From Podocnemis expansa (Eukaryota > Chordata > Testudines > Podocnemididae): a stretch of 64,000 bases of DNA. The stretch's first letter is position 1. Each line of letters opens with the position of its first letter. A model generated the notes under the pieces. The model saw only the letters and a program-made list of their open reading frames with translations, did no database searches and was not told where the DNA came from. Positions 45,680 to 57,234 of this stretch are shown here, piece after piece. Both the position numbers and the translations under genes were made by a program. The DNA is taken from assembly GCA_007922195.1 (NCBI GenBank), contig ML682125.1:2184884-2248883 (forward strand). The letters are read 5' to 3'.

Positions 45680-46450
45680 CAAGTACAGGGGAAAAGGTAG
45701 CTTCACCTGAGGATGCTGACTGAGACAGTTTGTCTTGAGAGCTTTATCTGATGAATTTAAAACCAGATTTGAGTCTTTGAATTCATGAAATTATTTTCCT
45801 GATTTTTTTTTTTTTTTTGATCCTTCAACTTGCCCAAAGGAAAAGAGAGACATCCATGTTTTTGGCAGTCAAATGCTCAGTGACATACTTCAAAAATATG
45901 AAGCCCCTTTGTTGATACAGATTCTGCTTTGTATGAATGGATGTGTTTAAAACAAGCAGGAAAACATCTGTCTGCCTCTTCTGTTTTATGATTTAGTTAA
46001 TGTTGTGAACACTAGGTATCTCAGCTCCTACTTCAACATCAAGAAGCTTTTGCTGTTATCCCTTTGTCATTAAACAGCGCTGCGTATGAGCAGGGGTTTT
46101 TCCCATGTCAACATCATAAACAGGTTCAGGTTCTGCCTGTCAGGCTCACCATGCCTTTCTGCTGTAATGCACGTTCATGTGTGTAAGATAACTCCCCCCC
46201 CCACCCCCGGCCCGGCCCGGCCAATACGTTATGTAAAAAGCCTGTTTTTTGANNNNNNNNNNAGGTTATTAGTGTGTGTAGGTTTTTATTGTTTCAGTGT
46301 TTCCTCTGGAATGGTTTTGCCTTAAGACAAAATGTATTTGCTTAGAAAGAGCTGTGTGGTAACTTTAAACTATGGGCAGTTATGTTGTTTATAGCATTTG
46401 AAGAAAAGCAAAGTGCGGACACTAGCCTGTTCAGGCAGCCTGGCTTGCTG
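45680..46450. other. intronic non-coding stretch with a small assembly gap
   Basis: Mixed DNA, with a 16-base T-run near 45804 and ten N at 46253-46262 next to a C-rich, GGCCC-repeat tract (46192-46222) that may have caused the gap. Confidence 0.5.
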
Positions 46451-46451
46451 A

Positions 46452-46497
46452 GAATATAGAGTGGTACTGTAGCCTTGTTGGTCCCAATATCAGTGGG
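46452..46497 (-). mobile_element. second-family PLE edge fragment
   Basis: The word GTAGCCTTGTTGGTCCCAAT is the reverse complement of the tail that ends the element at 60752-60890 (GGGACCAATATGGCTAC). Only the edge is present. Confidence 0.5.
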
Positions 46498-46499
46498 GG

Positions 46500-47980
46500 G
46501 ATGTACTCGCTATTGTGGGGAACTTTCCTGGCTCATAGACCACCCCAGTTAAAGTGGGTAGCAATAGGATCTGAGTCATTGCTCCCACTTCCTTTACCCA
46601 GAGGTCTGCCTGACCTCAGGGAGTCCCCTCCCACTCTCCTGCATGTTGAGGTCCCTGTAACCAAAACAAGACTGACTCCAGAGTTCCTGGGGGCTCAAAC
46701 CCCAATCTTCTCATGGTCATTCAGGGCAGGGGCTAAGGTGTCCCTACGCCGGGATGCTGACTGCACTGGGTGCTTCCCTGGCCCACCAATCTCCGTATGC
46801 AGTTCAAAGTAATATAATTTATTAAACAGCAATCAAAAATCAAATGAAAAAATAAAGAAAAGAGGAGAAAGGTTAAAGGTAAAAAAAAACAACAAGGGCC
46901 CTGGCACAGGGGCATCACACACAGCATCGCTGGGGTGTAGAGGATGTTGCAGGTTCTCTGTTCAGGTCTGGCTGTACTGCTATGACCCAGAGAGTCAGAG
47001 ACAAAGACTCTCTGGCAGTGGCTACATGTCCCCAGAGTCTAGTGCCCCATCATCAGACACCCTTTCCCACCTGCTCACTGCACCCACCTCCAGACAGCTC
47101 CAGTCCTGGCTTCCAGCCCTGCTCTGCTTCAAGTGTGGCTCTCGGGGATGCTCCTCAGGCCTCTATGGGTCTGTGCAGATCAGCTCAGCTCCTTGAGCTC
47201 TTCTCTGGCCTCTTGCACTCAGCTCCAGCTGACTCCGACTCCAACTCCAGCTCCGCTCTGTTCAGTGCAGCTTTTGGTTCTCCACTGCTTCAGCTGCTCT
47301 GGGTCTGCTCTGCACAAATCAGCTTAGCCCAGCTTCCTTGCCTGCGTTCTCTGGCTCCCAGCTGCTGGCTGCTTGGTGGCCCCACTCACCCTGGCTTGCC
47401 CAGGCTTGTTCATGCCAGCCCATTCAGCTCAGGGGTGGGGGAACACGCTCCTGGCTCCCTCATTGCCCTGTCAAGCCAGTCAGTCAGACCATCCCGAAAC
47501 ACCAGCCCCGGAGCTGTCCACCTCAGGAGCCTGCCTCCCGAATGGAGTGGCCAATCAAGGAGGCCCAGTCAGCTTGAGTAAGGGGCTATCAGTCCCTTTC
47601 CACCAAGGATACTGGAGAGACAAGGTGGGTGAAGTGATAGGTTTATTACTCCAGCTTCTCTCTCGGGCTGAAACAGAGCTGTTCTTTTGTCACTCCTAGG
47701 ATTAACACAGTGTAACCTGAAAAACCTTGGCCAGGAGATGGGGGGAAATGTGGGTCTGTTCCCAAGAGAGGTGGCTACTGAGGAGCTGTGAGCCTACAGT
47801 GGGTGCCAAAGGGATCACAGGGGGAATAGAGGTGCAGTTGCCCTATATTGTCAGCCCATCGCCTCTTTCTTGCCTCCTTTCACCCATCAGGGCTGGTTCA
47901 AGTCAGTCACTTGCCCAGCGAAGCACCTTTTTTTCTGTGTTGCATCTCTAACTACTGTCTTGCTTCTATTTGTGTCAGTA
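46500..47980. other. intronic non-coding stretch, LTR-like texture
   Basis: A 199-codon + frame (46982-47581) is Ser/Pro/Leu-rich and low-complexity, not a recognised protein. Two antisense poly(A)-signal-like TTTATTA words occur (46818 and 47643), which is suggestive of LTR relics on the minus strand but not sufficient. Confidence 0.3.
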
Positions 47981-47981
47981 G

Positions 47982-48427
47982 AAGTGTTGCCAGCAGATTG
48001 AGGGATGTGATTGTTCCCCTCTATTTAGCACTTTGACGAGGCTGCATCTGGAATACTATGCCCAGTTTTGGGCTCCCCACTACAAAAAGGATGTGGACAA
48101 ATTAAAAAGAGCCCAGGGGAGGGCAACAAAAATCGTCAAGGGGCTGGAGCAGAAGATTTATGAAGAGAGACTGAAGGAACTAGGCTTTTTTAGCCTGCAG
48201 AAAAGACAGGGGGGATTTGATAGAAACCTTCAAGTACTTGAAGGGATGCGCCAAGGAGGATGGGCTACCTAGGGAAGTGGTGGAGTCTCCATCTTTGGAG
48301 TTATTTAAGGCTTGGTTAGACAAAACCCTGGCTGGGATGATTCAGTGAGAGTGGCTCTGCGTTTTTTGTCAAGGGGTTGGACTAGATGACCTGATGAGGT
48401 CCCTTCTAACCCTGTGATTCTATGATT
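47982..48427 (+). mobile_element. CR1 LINE 3' end, + strand
   Basis: Starts inside the ORF2 C-terminus ([37 protein letters not shown]) with an internal deletion. It passes through the CR1 3' region (GGTTGGACTAGATGACCTGA) and ends at the repeated GATTCTATGATTC terminus at 48415-48427. It is 5'-truncated and non-coding. Confidence 0.92.
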
Positions 48428-48429
48428 CA

Positions 48430-50180
48430 CCGTGCCACTGATAATGTGCCTCTGTACTCTCTAGGCCATTGCTGTCCATGACTTCTTTGCAAGTCTTGCT
48501 CCCTCCTCCACTGAGGAGTGTGGAATCCCTCCACACAGGCTGGATAAAAATGGAATTTTTTAAACTTAAATGTTTCTAAAAGACACTTTAAAATTAAATT
48601 TGAAGTTATTACAACCTATACTAAGCTATAATTGTGCTCTATTTGATTAATACAATTTAAACAAAATAATACTCAAACAGTATAATTGCCGCCAGAGTTT
48701 TAAAGGAAGTCTGTATGTCATCCAGTCAAACCCTGTCTGGGAATGCTGATTCACACATGGGCCGGGATGGTGTCCTTATTAGATTGGTGGAAGGACCTGA
48801 ATATCTATAGGCGAGTTCTATTCTCTCTTCCCATTCTGGGCAAACCGATACACCCACCTTAGCTGCATTGCTTACCTTGGGGAGTTGCAGGCCCAACCTC
48901 CATGGACAGAGCAGCAATTCTTACTCCATGTGAACATTTTAGATGTTTGAGCCACATTCTGAGCATGTCAAACCTTCTTGCCTCACATGAGGAATGTCTC
49001 CAGATTTTAATGGACAGTACAGGCAGGAGTCCTAGTTGAACAAGTAAGCAAGTGCCAAATCCAGTCTGTTGTGTTGTGAGGTGATCAGATTATATGGAAC
49101 TTGTCAATCAAAATTTGAATCATGCTTGCTGTGACCAAGACCTCCTGAGAGAACCTTCTGAATGTGCCAAAATCAGGGCAAGCTGAAAAACCAGTGGCCA
49201 AACCCCACAAACCACTGTTGGGTGGTACTTAAACCACCCTCCCAATCAGTAACAAAACATACTTTTAATTCCCCACACTGGTCTTCACCAATCATAACAA
49301 AATAGAAACAGCCCCCTTTATTGCACATCAGTTCCTATGGTCCCCACTTAGCCACTGGGTCTCTTAAAGAAATAGATTCTCCTGACCCCAAAAGGTCATC
49401 TACATTACCCAGAACGCTGTAGGCTTGGATCTTACCCGAAATATCATACTGCCAGCCAGTCCTTTAGTAACTGTAACTAAAGGCTTAATATAAAAAGAAA
49501 AAAAAAAAGAGCTGTTAGAGTCGAAGAGAATCACATATATACAAATGATTTAGAGTCTATAGAAGGCAAGTCCTTGAAGAATTTGGAGTTTGCAGTTTAA
49601 GCCAATTCCTCTGGTGTGCACCCAGCACCTGGGAGGGTCTCAGTCCTTTGTTCAGTATAGCAGAATTATTCCAGAGTATGGTGTTGATTGCAGGTTGCAG
49701 ACTGAAGACAAAATGGAGATGGGGCCACTGCCTCTTACCACCTCTGGCTTTTTCCCATGCTCTGAGTCCTTGCCAAATCAGAATGGAGTTGAGTCACAGG
49801 GTCAGTCTGGGTGACTCATCATACAGGTTTCTTCCTAGGCCCCCTATAGCTGCGACTTTCTTTAATGGGCCATTAAGAGGACAGTGGTTTTGCAGATACC
49901 CAGTCTGGGGTTGCTTTAGAATCAAAAAACTTGGAAAAATAGTAGAACAAATGTATTCCTAATTTCTAATACAGATTTGACACCTATATATAAAACATAT
50001 AATTGTTCCTAGCAGATTCCGACCTTTCTATTGGTACCAAACATTGCATATCACATATGGATTATTGCACATGTGAAATATTAATATGAAAGATAATCAT
50101 AAGCAGTCCCCTAGACTTGGAGAGTGTCACATTCATGACCTCTCATCTTCCAGGCTCCCAGGAGATTTTCTCAGGTGGTT
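48430..50180. other. intronic non-coding stretch, nothing recognised
   Basis: AT-rich to mixed intronic DNA with an A-rich tract near 49495-49508. No repeat family or exon recognised. Confidence 0.35.
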
Positions 50181-50184
50181 TCTG

Positions 50185-50395
50185 GGCATGAGCTTTCGTA
50201 GGCGAAGATTCCCACTTCCTCAGATGCTTCGAAGGTCTTTGAAGCATCTGAGGAAGTGGGATCTTCTCCCATGAAAGCTCATGCAAAAAATAAATCTGTT
50301 AGTCTTAAAGTGCCATACAACTCCTTGTTGTGTTTTTCCCACTACAAACATTAGTCTTTAAAAGTGCCTCAGGACTCCTTTGTTTTTCATTACAA
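50185..50395. mobile_element. Penelope-like fold-back with an extra duplicated tail
   Basis: Reverse arm (GCATGAGCTTTCGTAGGCG, CCCACTTCCTCAGATGC) and forward arm (GCATCTGAGGAAGTGGGA, CATGAAAGCTCATGC, CTTGTTGTGTTTTTC) meet near 50234. After the forward tail a second forward tail segment follows (ATTAGTCTTTAAAAGTGCC, CAGGACTCCTTTGTTTTTC, 50350-50388). It lies just upstream of DIRS copy 2. Confidence 0.8.
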
Positions 50396-51030
50396 ACAGT
50401 AATTCTCACCACTTTTTGATACGCTATTACACACTGTTTGAATCTGTACAGCTTGTTTGGTTTCTGGAAGTAATCAGACCTGCCGCATTGAAATGTAATC
50501 ACAAGATTTGTCTTTCCATCCCATACTCCAAGCTTTTTTTCAATGTAAGTTTTTTCCACTTCTTCTCTGAGTGGTCCCTGTGGGTGCTCCAAATTGTAGT
50601 GTTGCAGCCCGCAGCGCCCAGGATCAGAGACTCTCATAGCTTCAGCAGTAGTGGAGGTTGCGCACACATCCAATGGTTGGAGACCATTGGCATGCTCTTC
50701 TGGGTGCGAGCGCAGCTGCAGCTCAGCTGCTGGTTCGGACAGAACATTCCTCTTCAGTCTCTGCAGTTTTTCACCTCTTTTACTCCAATCCACTTTTTGA
50801 CTGTACTTTTCCTCAGTTACTTGTTTGTTTTTAAAATTCTTAGTCATCCCTGATCAACCCCCCCCCCAAAGTCTTACTGTTTGTTCATTCATCCTCCCTT
50901 CATCATTGTTCCCCTCACCTCTTTCTCTTAATAAAATAAAAAATAAAAGAAAAAAGGTAGAAGAATATGAAGAAAATTAGAGAGAGAAGATAATACAGAT
51001 AAACAGACATCAAGAACTAGCACAGTTAAA

Positions 51031-53820
51031 ATGCCAGGTTCCCAGGGATTCAAACTCTGTTTCAATTGCAAAGATGCCATGTCTGACTCGGACAGTCATG
51101 CCTCTTGTGCGCATTGCCTTGGGGAATCTCGCATCACCCTTAACTGCACACACTGCAAAAACTTTATCTCAAGAGCTCAAAAAGACCAAGAGCTCTGCCT
51201 AAAGCTGTTTTTACTTGAAAACTCTCTGCGGCCTATGTTCCCTCTAAGCTGTGCGCATGTGCGCATGCACACAGGTTGTGAAGCCTGTGCACACAACAAA
51301 ATAAAGCATGCACAAAAAATTCAGCAGTGCTAATATTTTTGTGCTACTTTAAGAAGGCAGTTTCAATAGCATGTTTCAAATAAGGTTTTGTAATTTATAA
51401 AATCATTTCCATCACCATATCAAAATAAAATTTAGATATTATTTGCATCATATGCTTCATTGCGCCCACAAGTTTGGACACACTCACTGGAGTGTACACA
51501 AATTTGGATACTGGTTCTGAAAATTTGCACAAAAGAAATTTTTTTGCACACACAGACTATGAAAAATTAGGGGGAACGTTGTCTGAGGCCAACTTCAGAT
51601 CCTGGTCCAAGTAGCCAACCATCTACATGTGCTCCTAGAAGACGTTTCAGGTCTTCAATCTCCTCTGAATCCATTAAAAAAAAGATGATCTCCTAGTTTC
51701 TGTTGTTCATGCCAAGCAGGTTAAAGGTTCCTCAGTCCCTAAAAGATCTGAAAGATCAAAGGATGATAAACGTCTTGCTAAAGATCTAAGAAACCCTAAC
51801 AAATGTTCTTCAAAATCTCCCAGGCGACTAACTGAACTGGTGAGCCGTTTGTCAAAGACCCTTATGGTGCCAATTACTACCTCACCACTGAAAGCCTCAG
51901 TTCTGACAGCAGTTCCCATCACTGTTCCAAGTACAGTTCTACCCCCTTTATCAACTTTGAGCAAGGTGCTGGCACCGTCGCCTGTGCCATTACCAATAGC
52001 ATCTACACCATTTGGTTCCAATGGCCCACCACTATCAGCACAAGCTCCCTTTATTTTGGGGCACTGACTACAGAACCATACCATCAATCTTGCTTTGCAA
52101 CTACTCATGATACCCCTCAGTCCAGCAAAAGAAAATCCAGTCAGAAACATTTGGATCATTTACTGAGATCACACTTATCAAAATCACCTCAAAAGCACAG
52201 TAAACATCGCTCACCATCTTTCTTGCCACATTCGGGTGATAACGCGTTATGAGGATGCTTGTTTCTCCTCTGCACATTCATCTCCATCCAGACCGATTTT
52301 CTTCTCAAAGTCAAATATCTCAAGTTGGGAGACCTCTCTTCCACCATCCTACTTTACACTTTCATGGTACCCTCTACCCTCCCCTATCAGATGCAATGGA
52401 TCCTGTATCACCCTTTCTACAAGCACTATCAACCATCACCCACAGTACCACCAGCTCCTGTTCCACCTTCTCCTTCAATTAGACCATCAACATCTGGCAT
52501 GTATTCACATACAACATTGCATTCCCTTACAGACACTACTGCCAACTTTCCAGATGCCTCCCTGGACATTCAGAAGTCTTCTTTGTCCTCTGATGATGCG
52601 GTAATCCCCTCATCAACTCCTGCCTCTGGTAACCCTAGGATGTTCAGTGAGTTGTTCAAATGCATTGCCCAGGATCTAGAGATTCCCCTAGAGGAAATTA
52701 AAGAGTCTCAGCATAAATTATTAAAGATTCTCTATTTGACTAGCTCATCTAAGGTCGCAATACCTATGAACACAGCTCTGACTGAGCCTTTGGAAGTAAT
52801 ATGGTCCTCACCAGCTTCAGTACCACCTAATAGCAAAAGGAATGATAAAAATACTATATCTCTCCTAAGGATATGGAATTTTTATTCAACCATCCTAACC
52901 CAAACTCATTGGTGGTTGATGCTACCACTCACAAGGTGAAATACTCAACACACAGCCTCCATATGATAAGAACTGGGAAAATAAGATTTAGTGGGTAGAA
53001 AGATTTATTCCTTAGCCACTCCAATGCTTAGAATCACGAACTATGAAGCTCTTCTTGCCAGCTATGACCATGGGATTTACAAAAAGGTGTGTCTCTTCTG
53101 TGAAAGTGAGAGAGAGCAATACAGCATATTAATTATAGAGGGTCAGTTAGTCCCATGGACTTCTTTACAGGCAGCTGTGGGTACAGCAGATACTGCCACT
53201 AGAGCAATAGCCACGGCAGTGATAATGGGCAAATCTTCATGGATAAATAGTGCTCGTCTTTCCAGGGATCTCCTCTCCAAGATTGAAGACCTGCCTTTTG
53301 ATAGATCTCATCTATTTGCCAAAAAAACCAGTGAGGTCCTTTACTTGATGAAAAGGTTCTAGAACAACATCATGATCTTTGGGAACGTATACAGCATCAT
53401 CCAGATGTATGCAATACAGATTCCAGCCTTACAGTCGTAGCTACCCTTCTCAATATCGATATAAAAATAATTGTCTGTCATTGCTTATGACTCCAGTGTC
53501 GAAGAAATCAATAACAGCAACAGCAGCAGTCTACTTTGTCTCAACCACCTCAAACCAAACCTCAGTTTTGAAGCTCTTGGTCAAGGGTTTGAGTTTCCCC
53601 CTTATGCATGCAGTGACACCTATAGTTCAACTAGAGTTCTTTCTCAGGCCATTTTTCGACATTTGGTCTTCAAAAACAATGGACAAATGGGCCTTACAAA
53701 TAGTCAGATCTGGTTATACCATCCCTTTTTCATCCACTTCTCCTACCTGTTACTCTACCCCGTCCCTCTTCAGGGCCCAAACTCACCAACAACTTCTGTT
53801 GCACAAAGTACAACACCTTC
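51031..53820 (+). pseudogene. DIRS copy 2 gag-like region
   Basis: Opens with a start codon and a Cys-pair cluster (CFNC, CAHC and CTHC within 50 residues), fitting a zinc-binding gag N-terminus. It is interrupted by the hAT MITE at 51233. Afterwards come Ser/Thr/Pro-rich frames (52236-52939). Then a frame at 52991-53362 with a helical, Ala-rich stretch (AAVGTADTATRAIATAVIMG) followed by LLSKIEDLPFDRSHLFAKKT, which resembles the C-terminal gag core of copy 1. Frameshifts separate the pieces, so no protein is made. Confidence 0.75.
51233..51581. mobile_element. hAT-type MITE, 349 bp, family A
   Basis: Termini CTATGTTCCCTCTAAGC and TTAGGGGGAACGTTG. The flanks TCTGCGGC (51225-51232) and TCTGAGGC (51582-51589) agree at seven of eight positions. 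It is the antiparallel twin of 9305-9654, differing by few bases over the AT-rich interior. It interrupts DIRS copy 2 gag. Confidence 0.93.
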
Positions 53821-53829
53821 AGGAAAAAA

Positions 53830-53998
53830 AAAAAAAAACAGTCCTGTGGTACCTTGTAGACTAACAGATATCTTCAGGCATAAACTTTTGTGGGCTCCAA
53901 CCCATTTTGTGGAGCCCACAAAAGCTTATGCCTGAAGAAATCTGTTAGTCTCTGAGGTGCCACAGGACTCTCGTTTTTGCTGTACACAGAGTAACAAG
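53830..53998. mobile_element. Penelope-like fold-back in DIRS copy 2
   Basis: Reverse arm (CAGTCCTGTGGTACC, CATAAACTTTTGTGGGC) and forward arm (GCCCACAAAAGCTTATGCC, GTGCCACAGGACTCTCG, CAGAGTAACAAGGCTACC) meet near 53910. A 15-base A-run leads into it. It splits gag (QKVQHLQ) from the RT start of the DIRS element. Confidence 0.88.
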
Positions 53999-53999
53999 G

Positions 54000-54610
54000 C
54001 TACCTTTCTGGAGACTTCTCCAGATATCAGCAATAGAACGTGTCCCACATCAATACTGGAGGCATGGTATTTATTCCCATTATTTTCTAGTACTAAAAAA
54101 GTCAAGAGGATGCAGACCAATTCTGTATCTAAGGCCTCTAAGCAGGTGTATAAGAAAAGAAAGATTCAAGATGGTAACTCTATATATGATAACACTGCCC
54201 CTGTGAAGAGGGGATTGGTACTCTTCCCTTGACCTTTATGATGCCTATTTTCATGTCACAATTCATCCTGCATACCAACGGTTTCTCTGCTTTACAACAG
54301 CAAATCGCCATTTCCAGTACAAGGTCCTACCATTTGAACACTCTCTACAGCCCTCAGAGTTTTTTCCAAACTCTTGGTGGTTGTTACAGCATATCTCCAC
54401 AAACAAGGAGTTGTCATCTACCGTTATTTGGACGATTGCCTTATAAGAGGGCCTGGGCTCTCCCAGGCAAGACTTATGACACTTTGCACTGTTCAAACTT
54501 TTCAATCACTAGGCCTCACGATAAACATAGGAAAGTCCACTTTGGAATAATCTCAACATGTTCAATTCATAGGAGCTCAGCTAGACTCCACACTAGCCAA
54601 GGGTGATCTT
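54000..54610 (+). pseudogene. DIRS copy 2 reverse transcriptase (broken)
   Basis: In the best frame at each point: YLFPLFSSTKKVKR, then at 54231-54350 DLYDAYFHVTIHPAYQRFL (the RT aspartate block of DIRS elements) and FQYKVLPF, and YLDD at 54425-54436 followed by CLI. The catalytic YLDD is intact but the frame is not; stops follow within 40 residues. It lies directly after the PLE fold-back. Confidence 0.85.
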
Positions 54611-54849
54611 CCTCAAGACAGAGTCATAGCAATTCAAGATCTAATCACAAGTGTAGTCACACTATTGTCAGTACCCGTTCACAGAGTACTTCAACTCCTG
54701 GGACACATGCTAGTGTCAACATTTTGTTGTACCTCAAGCTCACCTGCGTATGCGTGCAGTTCAAATGTGGCTTGCCACAGTTTAGAAGCTTCTGTAGGAA
54801 GTGTCTGTTCAGTTTGTAGTCATACATTCAGAAGTGAAAAATACATTAC

Positions 54850-55420
54850 AGTGGTGGATGTCTGAGCAGAACCTTTTAAGAGGTGTAGATTTCAGCCACA
54901 TAAATCTCACAATGACTATTACCACCAATATATCCTTACTGGAATGGGGTGCACACATGAACTATCTTACTTCCCAGGGTCAATGGACGGACCTGGAGGG
55001 ATTGCTTCACATAACCGTTCACAAACTCTGTGCAGTGTGCAATGCTTGCAGATTTTTCCTACCCTATATAAGAAATGAATCTGTGAGACTCCTGATAGAC
55101 AATGTAGCTTGCATGTTCTACATCAACCCTCAAGACAGACCCAGATCCCGATCTTTATGCACGGAGGCAATCAAACTGTAGAATTGGTGCCTAAGACACA
55201 ATATAACCTTCTCAGCACTTTACCTTCCAGGAATTCAAAACACTCCAGCAGATGGTCTGAGCAGGTGTTTTTCCACCATTCATGTGTGGCAATTGAACAA
55301 TCTAGTCCTTAAGAATATGTTCTGAATTTGGGGCAACCCGAAAATAGATTTGCTTGCCATGGAGTGGAACCGAAAGTGTCACAGGTATTCTTCCAGAGGA
55401 GGTATAGGCAACCACTCATT
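54850..55420 (+). pseudogene. DIRS copy 2 RNase H (broken)
   Basis: Shows NISLLEWGAHMNYL at about 54925-54965 (first acidic block, normally T-D-A-S-L-L-G-W-G-A-H), VRLLIDNVACMFYIN at about 55084-55128 (Asp kept), and LPGIQNTPADGLSR at about 55222-55264 (Asp of ADGLSR kept). The LDLFAT-type tail (normally followed by a cysteine) is reached at about 55340-55365 with substitutions. Separate frames, not expressed. Confidence 0.85.
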
Positions 55421-55559
55421 GGGGGATGCATTCCAGGTAATATGGAGCAAGTGCCTGCACTATGCCTTTCTGCCTGTTCCTCTCCTCCATGGAGTGATTT
55501 GCAAAAATAGCAACAGACACAGCACTGTTAATTCTGATAGCTCCAGCTTGGTCAAGGCA

Positions 55560-55874
55560 AACATGGCTCTCAGACCTACTATACCTGTCAGTCTGCCAGC
55601 CAATCGAATGACCAAGTCAACACAACCAACTCCATTAGCATCACAACATTTTAGCCGAATGTCCAAAGGCTTCACTTGACAGCCTGGATGATAGATGGCT
55701 CTCAAGGGAAGAACTTCAATGCTCTTGTGAGGTCAAATATATCCTAATTAATAGGAAAAATTGTATAAGACTTACCTCCACAAGTTGGAAGAGAGTCTTC
55801 TCCTGATGTGAACTTATGTCCATCAATTGTAGTTCATGTTCCATCCCAATAATTCTGGACTGTCTATTGTATTT

Positions 55875-55912
<38 letters not shown>

Positions 55913-56745
55913 GTCTCCATTAGTTTGCTAAAGGTCCATCTATCTGCAATCTCTATAACAAGCAAGATGACAAAACCATATTCTCTCATCCAATGATTAA
56001 ATGCTTTCTAACGGCTCTCAGTACGACTTGTTTGCCTACCCAAAACCCTGTCCCGCAATGGGACCTTAGTTTAGTTTTGTGAAGTCTCACAAAATGACCA
56101 GTTGAACTACTTGCCGCATGTTCTTTTCTACATGTATCTGTGAAGGTGGCCTTCACATTACTGTCACATCAGCCAGGAGAACTAGTGAGATTGGTGTGTT
56201 AATGTCTGACCCACTATACATGGTTTTTCATCATGATAAAATAACCCTACCACCTTACCCAAAGTTCCTACCTAAAGTTGTTTGGTCTTTCCATATCAAC
56301 AAAGCCATACACTTACCTGTTTTCTGCCCCAAGCTGCACACCTCTCTGGAACAGAGTGCGCCACACACCTTTGATGTCAGAGATGCCCTTGCCTTTTACC
56401 TGGAATGAACAAAACCTTTTAGAAAATCTAACAAACTATTTATAGCCTTAGCGGAATGATCTAAAGGAAAAGCGGTATCCTCTCAAAGACTTTCTAAATG
56501 GATTTCTTCATGTATAGAACTGTGTTATTGGGAGAAGGACGTGGACCTACCTACAAAGATCAATGCCTATTTAACTAGGTCAGTGTCTGTGTCAGGAGCA
56601 TTCACTGCAGATGTTCTTCTAGACATTTACAAGGCCACCACATGGTCCTTGCCTGAGACTTTTATTAAATGCTATGCAATAGAACAACTATCCCTAAGGG
56701 AGTCACCCCTAGGATCATCTGTATTGTCTTCTGTAAAGCTGCCAT
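55560..56745 (+). pseudogene. DIRS copy 2 tyrosine recombinase (broken)
   Basis: The frame at 56118-56408 contains HITVTSARRTSEIGVLMSD (catalytic Arg in the SARR-SE box), then the HDKITLPPYPKFLPKVV linker. The frame at 56541-56747 contains AYLTRSVSVSGAF, equivalent to the H-x-TR box but with Leu in place of His, and DIYKATTWSLPETFIKCYA with the final Tyr present. A 31-base A-run at 55880-55910 interrupts the N-terminal part. A stop and frameshift separate the halves. The missing His and the breaks mean it is inactive. Confidence 0.85.
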
Positions 56746-56800
56746 AGGACTTTTGAAGTTCCCTCTTCCTTGCAGCAATTTGCTACAAAGTCATCACAAG

Positions 56801-57158
56801 TGGAGCACCCCCAGAGACCACTCAAAGAAAAAGAAGTGGCTACTCATCGGGTACAGTAACTGGACTGCTTCGAGATGTGTGTCTCTATGGGTGCTCCACA
56901 ACCTGCCGTCCTCTCCGCTACTTCAAAGCTCTTTCTTAACAGGACAGCTTTGCGGTGGAGACGGAATGGAGGGTTGTGGCCATGCATGTGCGGCTAGCGG
57001 AGCACCCCAACTGTCTCCAGGCATTGGGCATCTGCACAGCCTGCGCTACCCCTGCAGCTACAAAAGTCTTTGACCTTGGGTGCTGTGGGATGTGACACCA
57101 CAAGTGGAGCAGCCACAGGGACACACATCTCAAGTCCAGTTACTGTACCTGGTGAGTA
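56801..57158. repeat. DIRS copy 2 right inverted repeat and hairpin
   Basis: 56801-56839 pairs with the left repeat at 50556-50591. The next segment, 56841-56899 (TACAGTAACTGGACTGC, GAGATGTGTGTC), is the inverted match of 57104-57158 (GACACACATCTCAAGTCCAG), giving a large stem with a roughly 200 bp loop. Confidence 0.8.
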
Positions 57159-57175
57159 ACCTCATCTTTCTGGTA

Positions 57176-57228
57176 TCTGACAAAGTGGGACTTCATGCAT
57201 AAAAGCTCTTGTGAAAAATAAATGTGTT
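57176..57228 (+). mobile_element. Penelope-like 3' fragment
   Basis: GACAAAGTGGGACTTCATGC, then AAAAATAAATGTGTTG: a decayed forward PLE piece immediately after the DIRS hairpin. Confidence 0.5.
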
Positions 57229-57234
57229 GCAATG

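Larger units (their letters stand above)
50550..57165 (+). mobile_element. DIRS-type retrotransposon, copy 2 (more complete)
   Basis: The left inverted repeat (50556-50591, from CCACTTCTTCTCTGAGTGG) is complementary to 56801-56839 (TGGAGCACCCCCAGAGACCA then CTCAAAGAAAAAGAAGTGG). Between them, in order: gag (51031-53820), RT (54000-54610), RNase H (54850-55420) and tyrosine recombinase (55560-56745). A terminal hairpin follows (56841-57158). Two later insertions lie inside: a hAT MITE (51233-51581) and a PLE fold-back (53830-53998). The coding frames are broken at many points. Confidence 0.9.

Noticed and set aside
46982..47581. 199-codon + frame
   Set aside because: Low-complexity Ser/Pro/Leu-rich reading of GC-rich intronic DNA, no domain, no splice context.
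50305..50847. 180-codon minus frame
   Set aside because: Spans a PLE fold-back and the DIRS left terminus, so it is a chance frame over two repeats.
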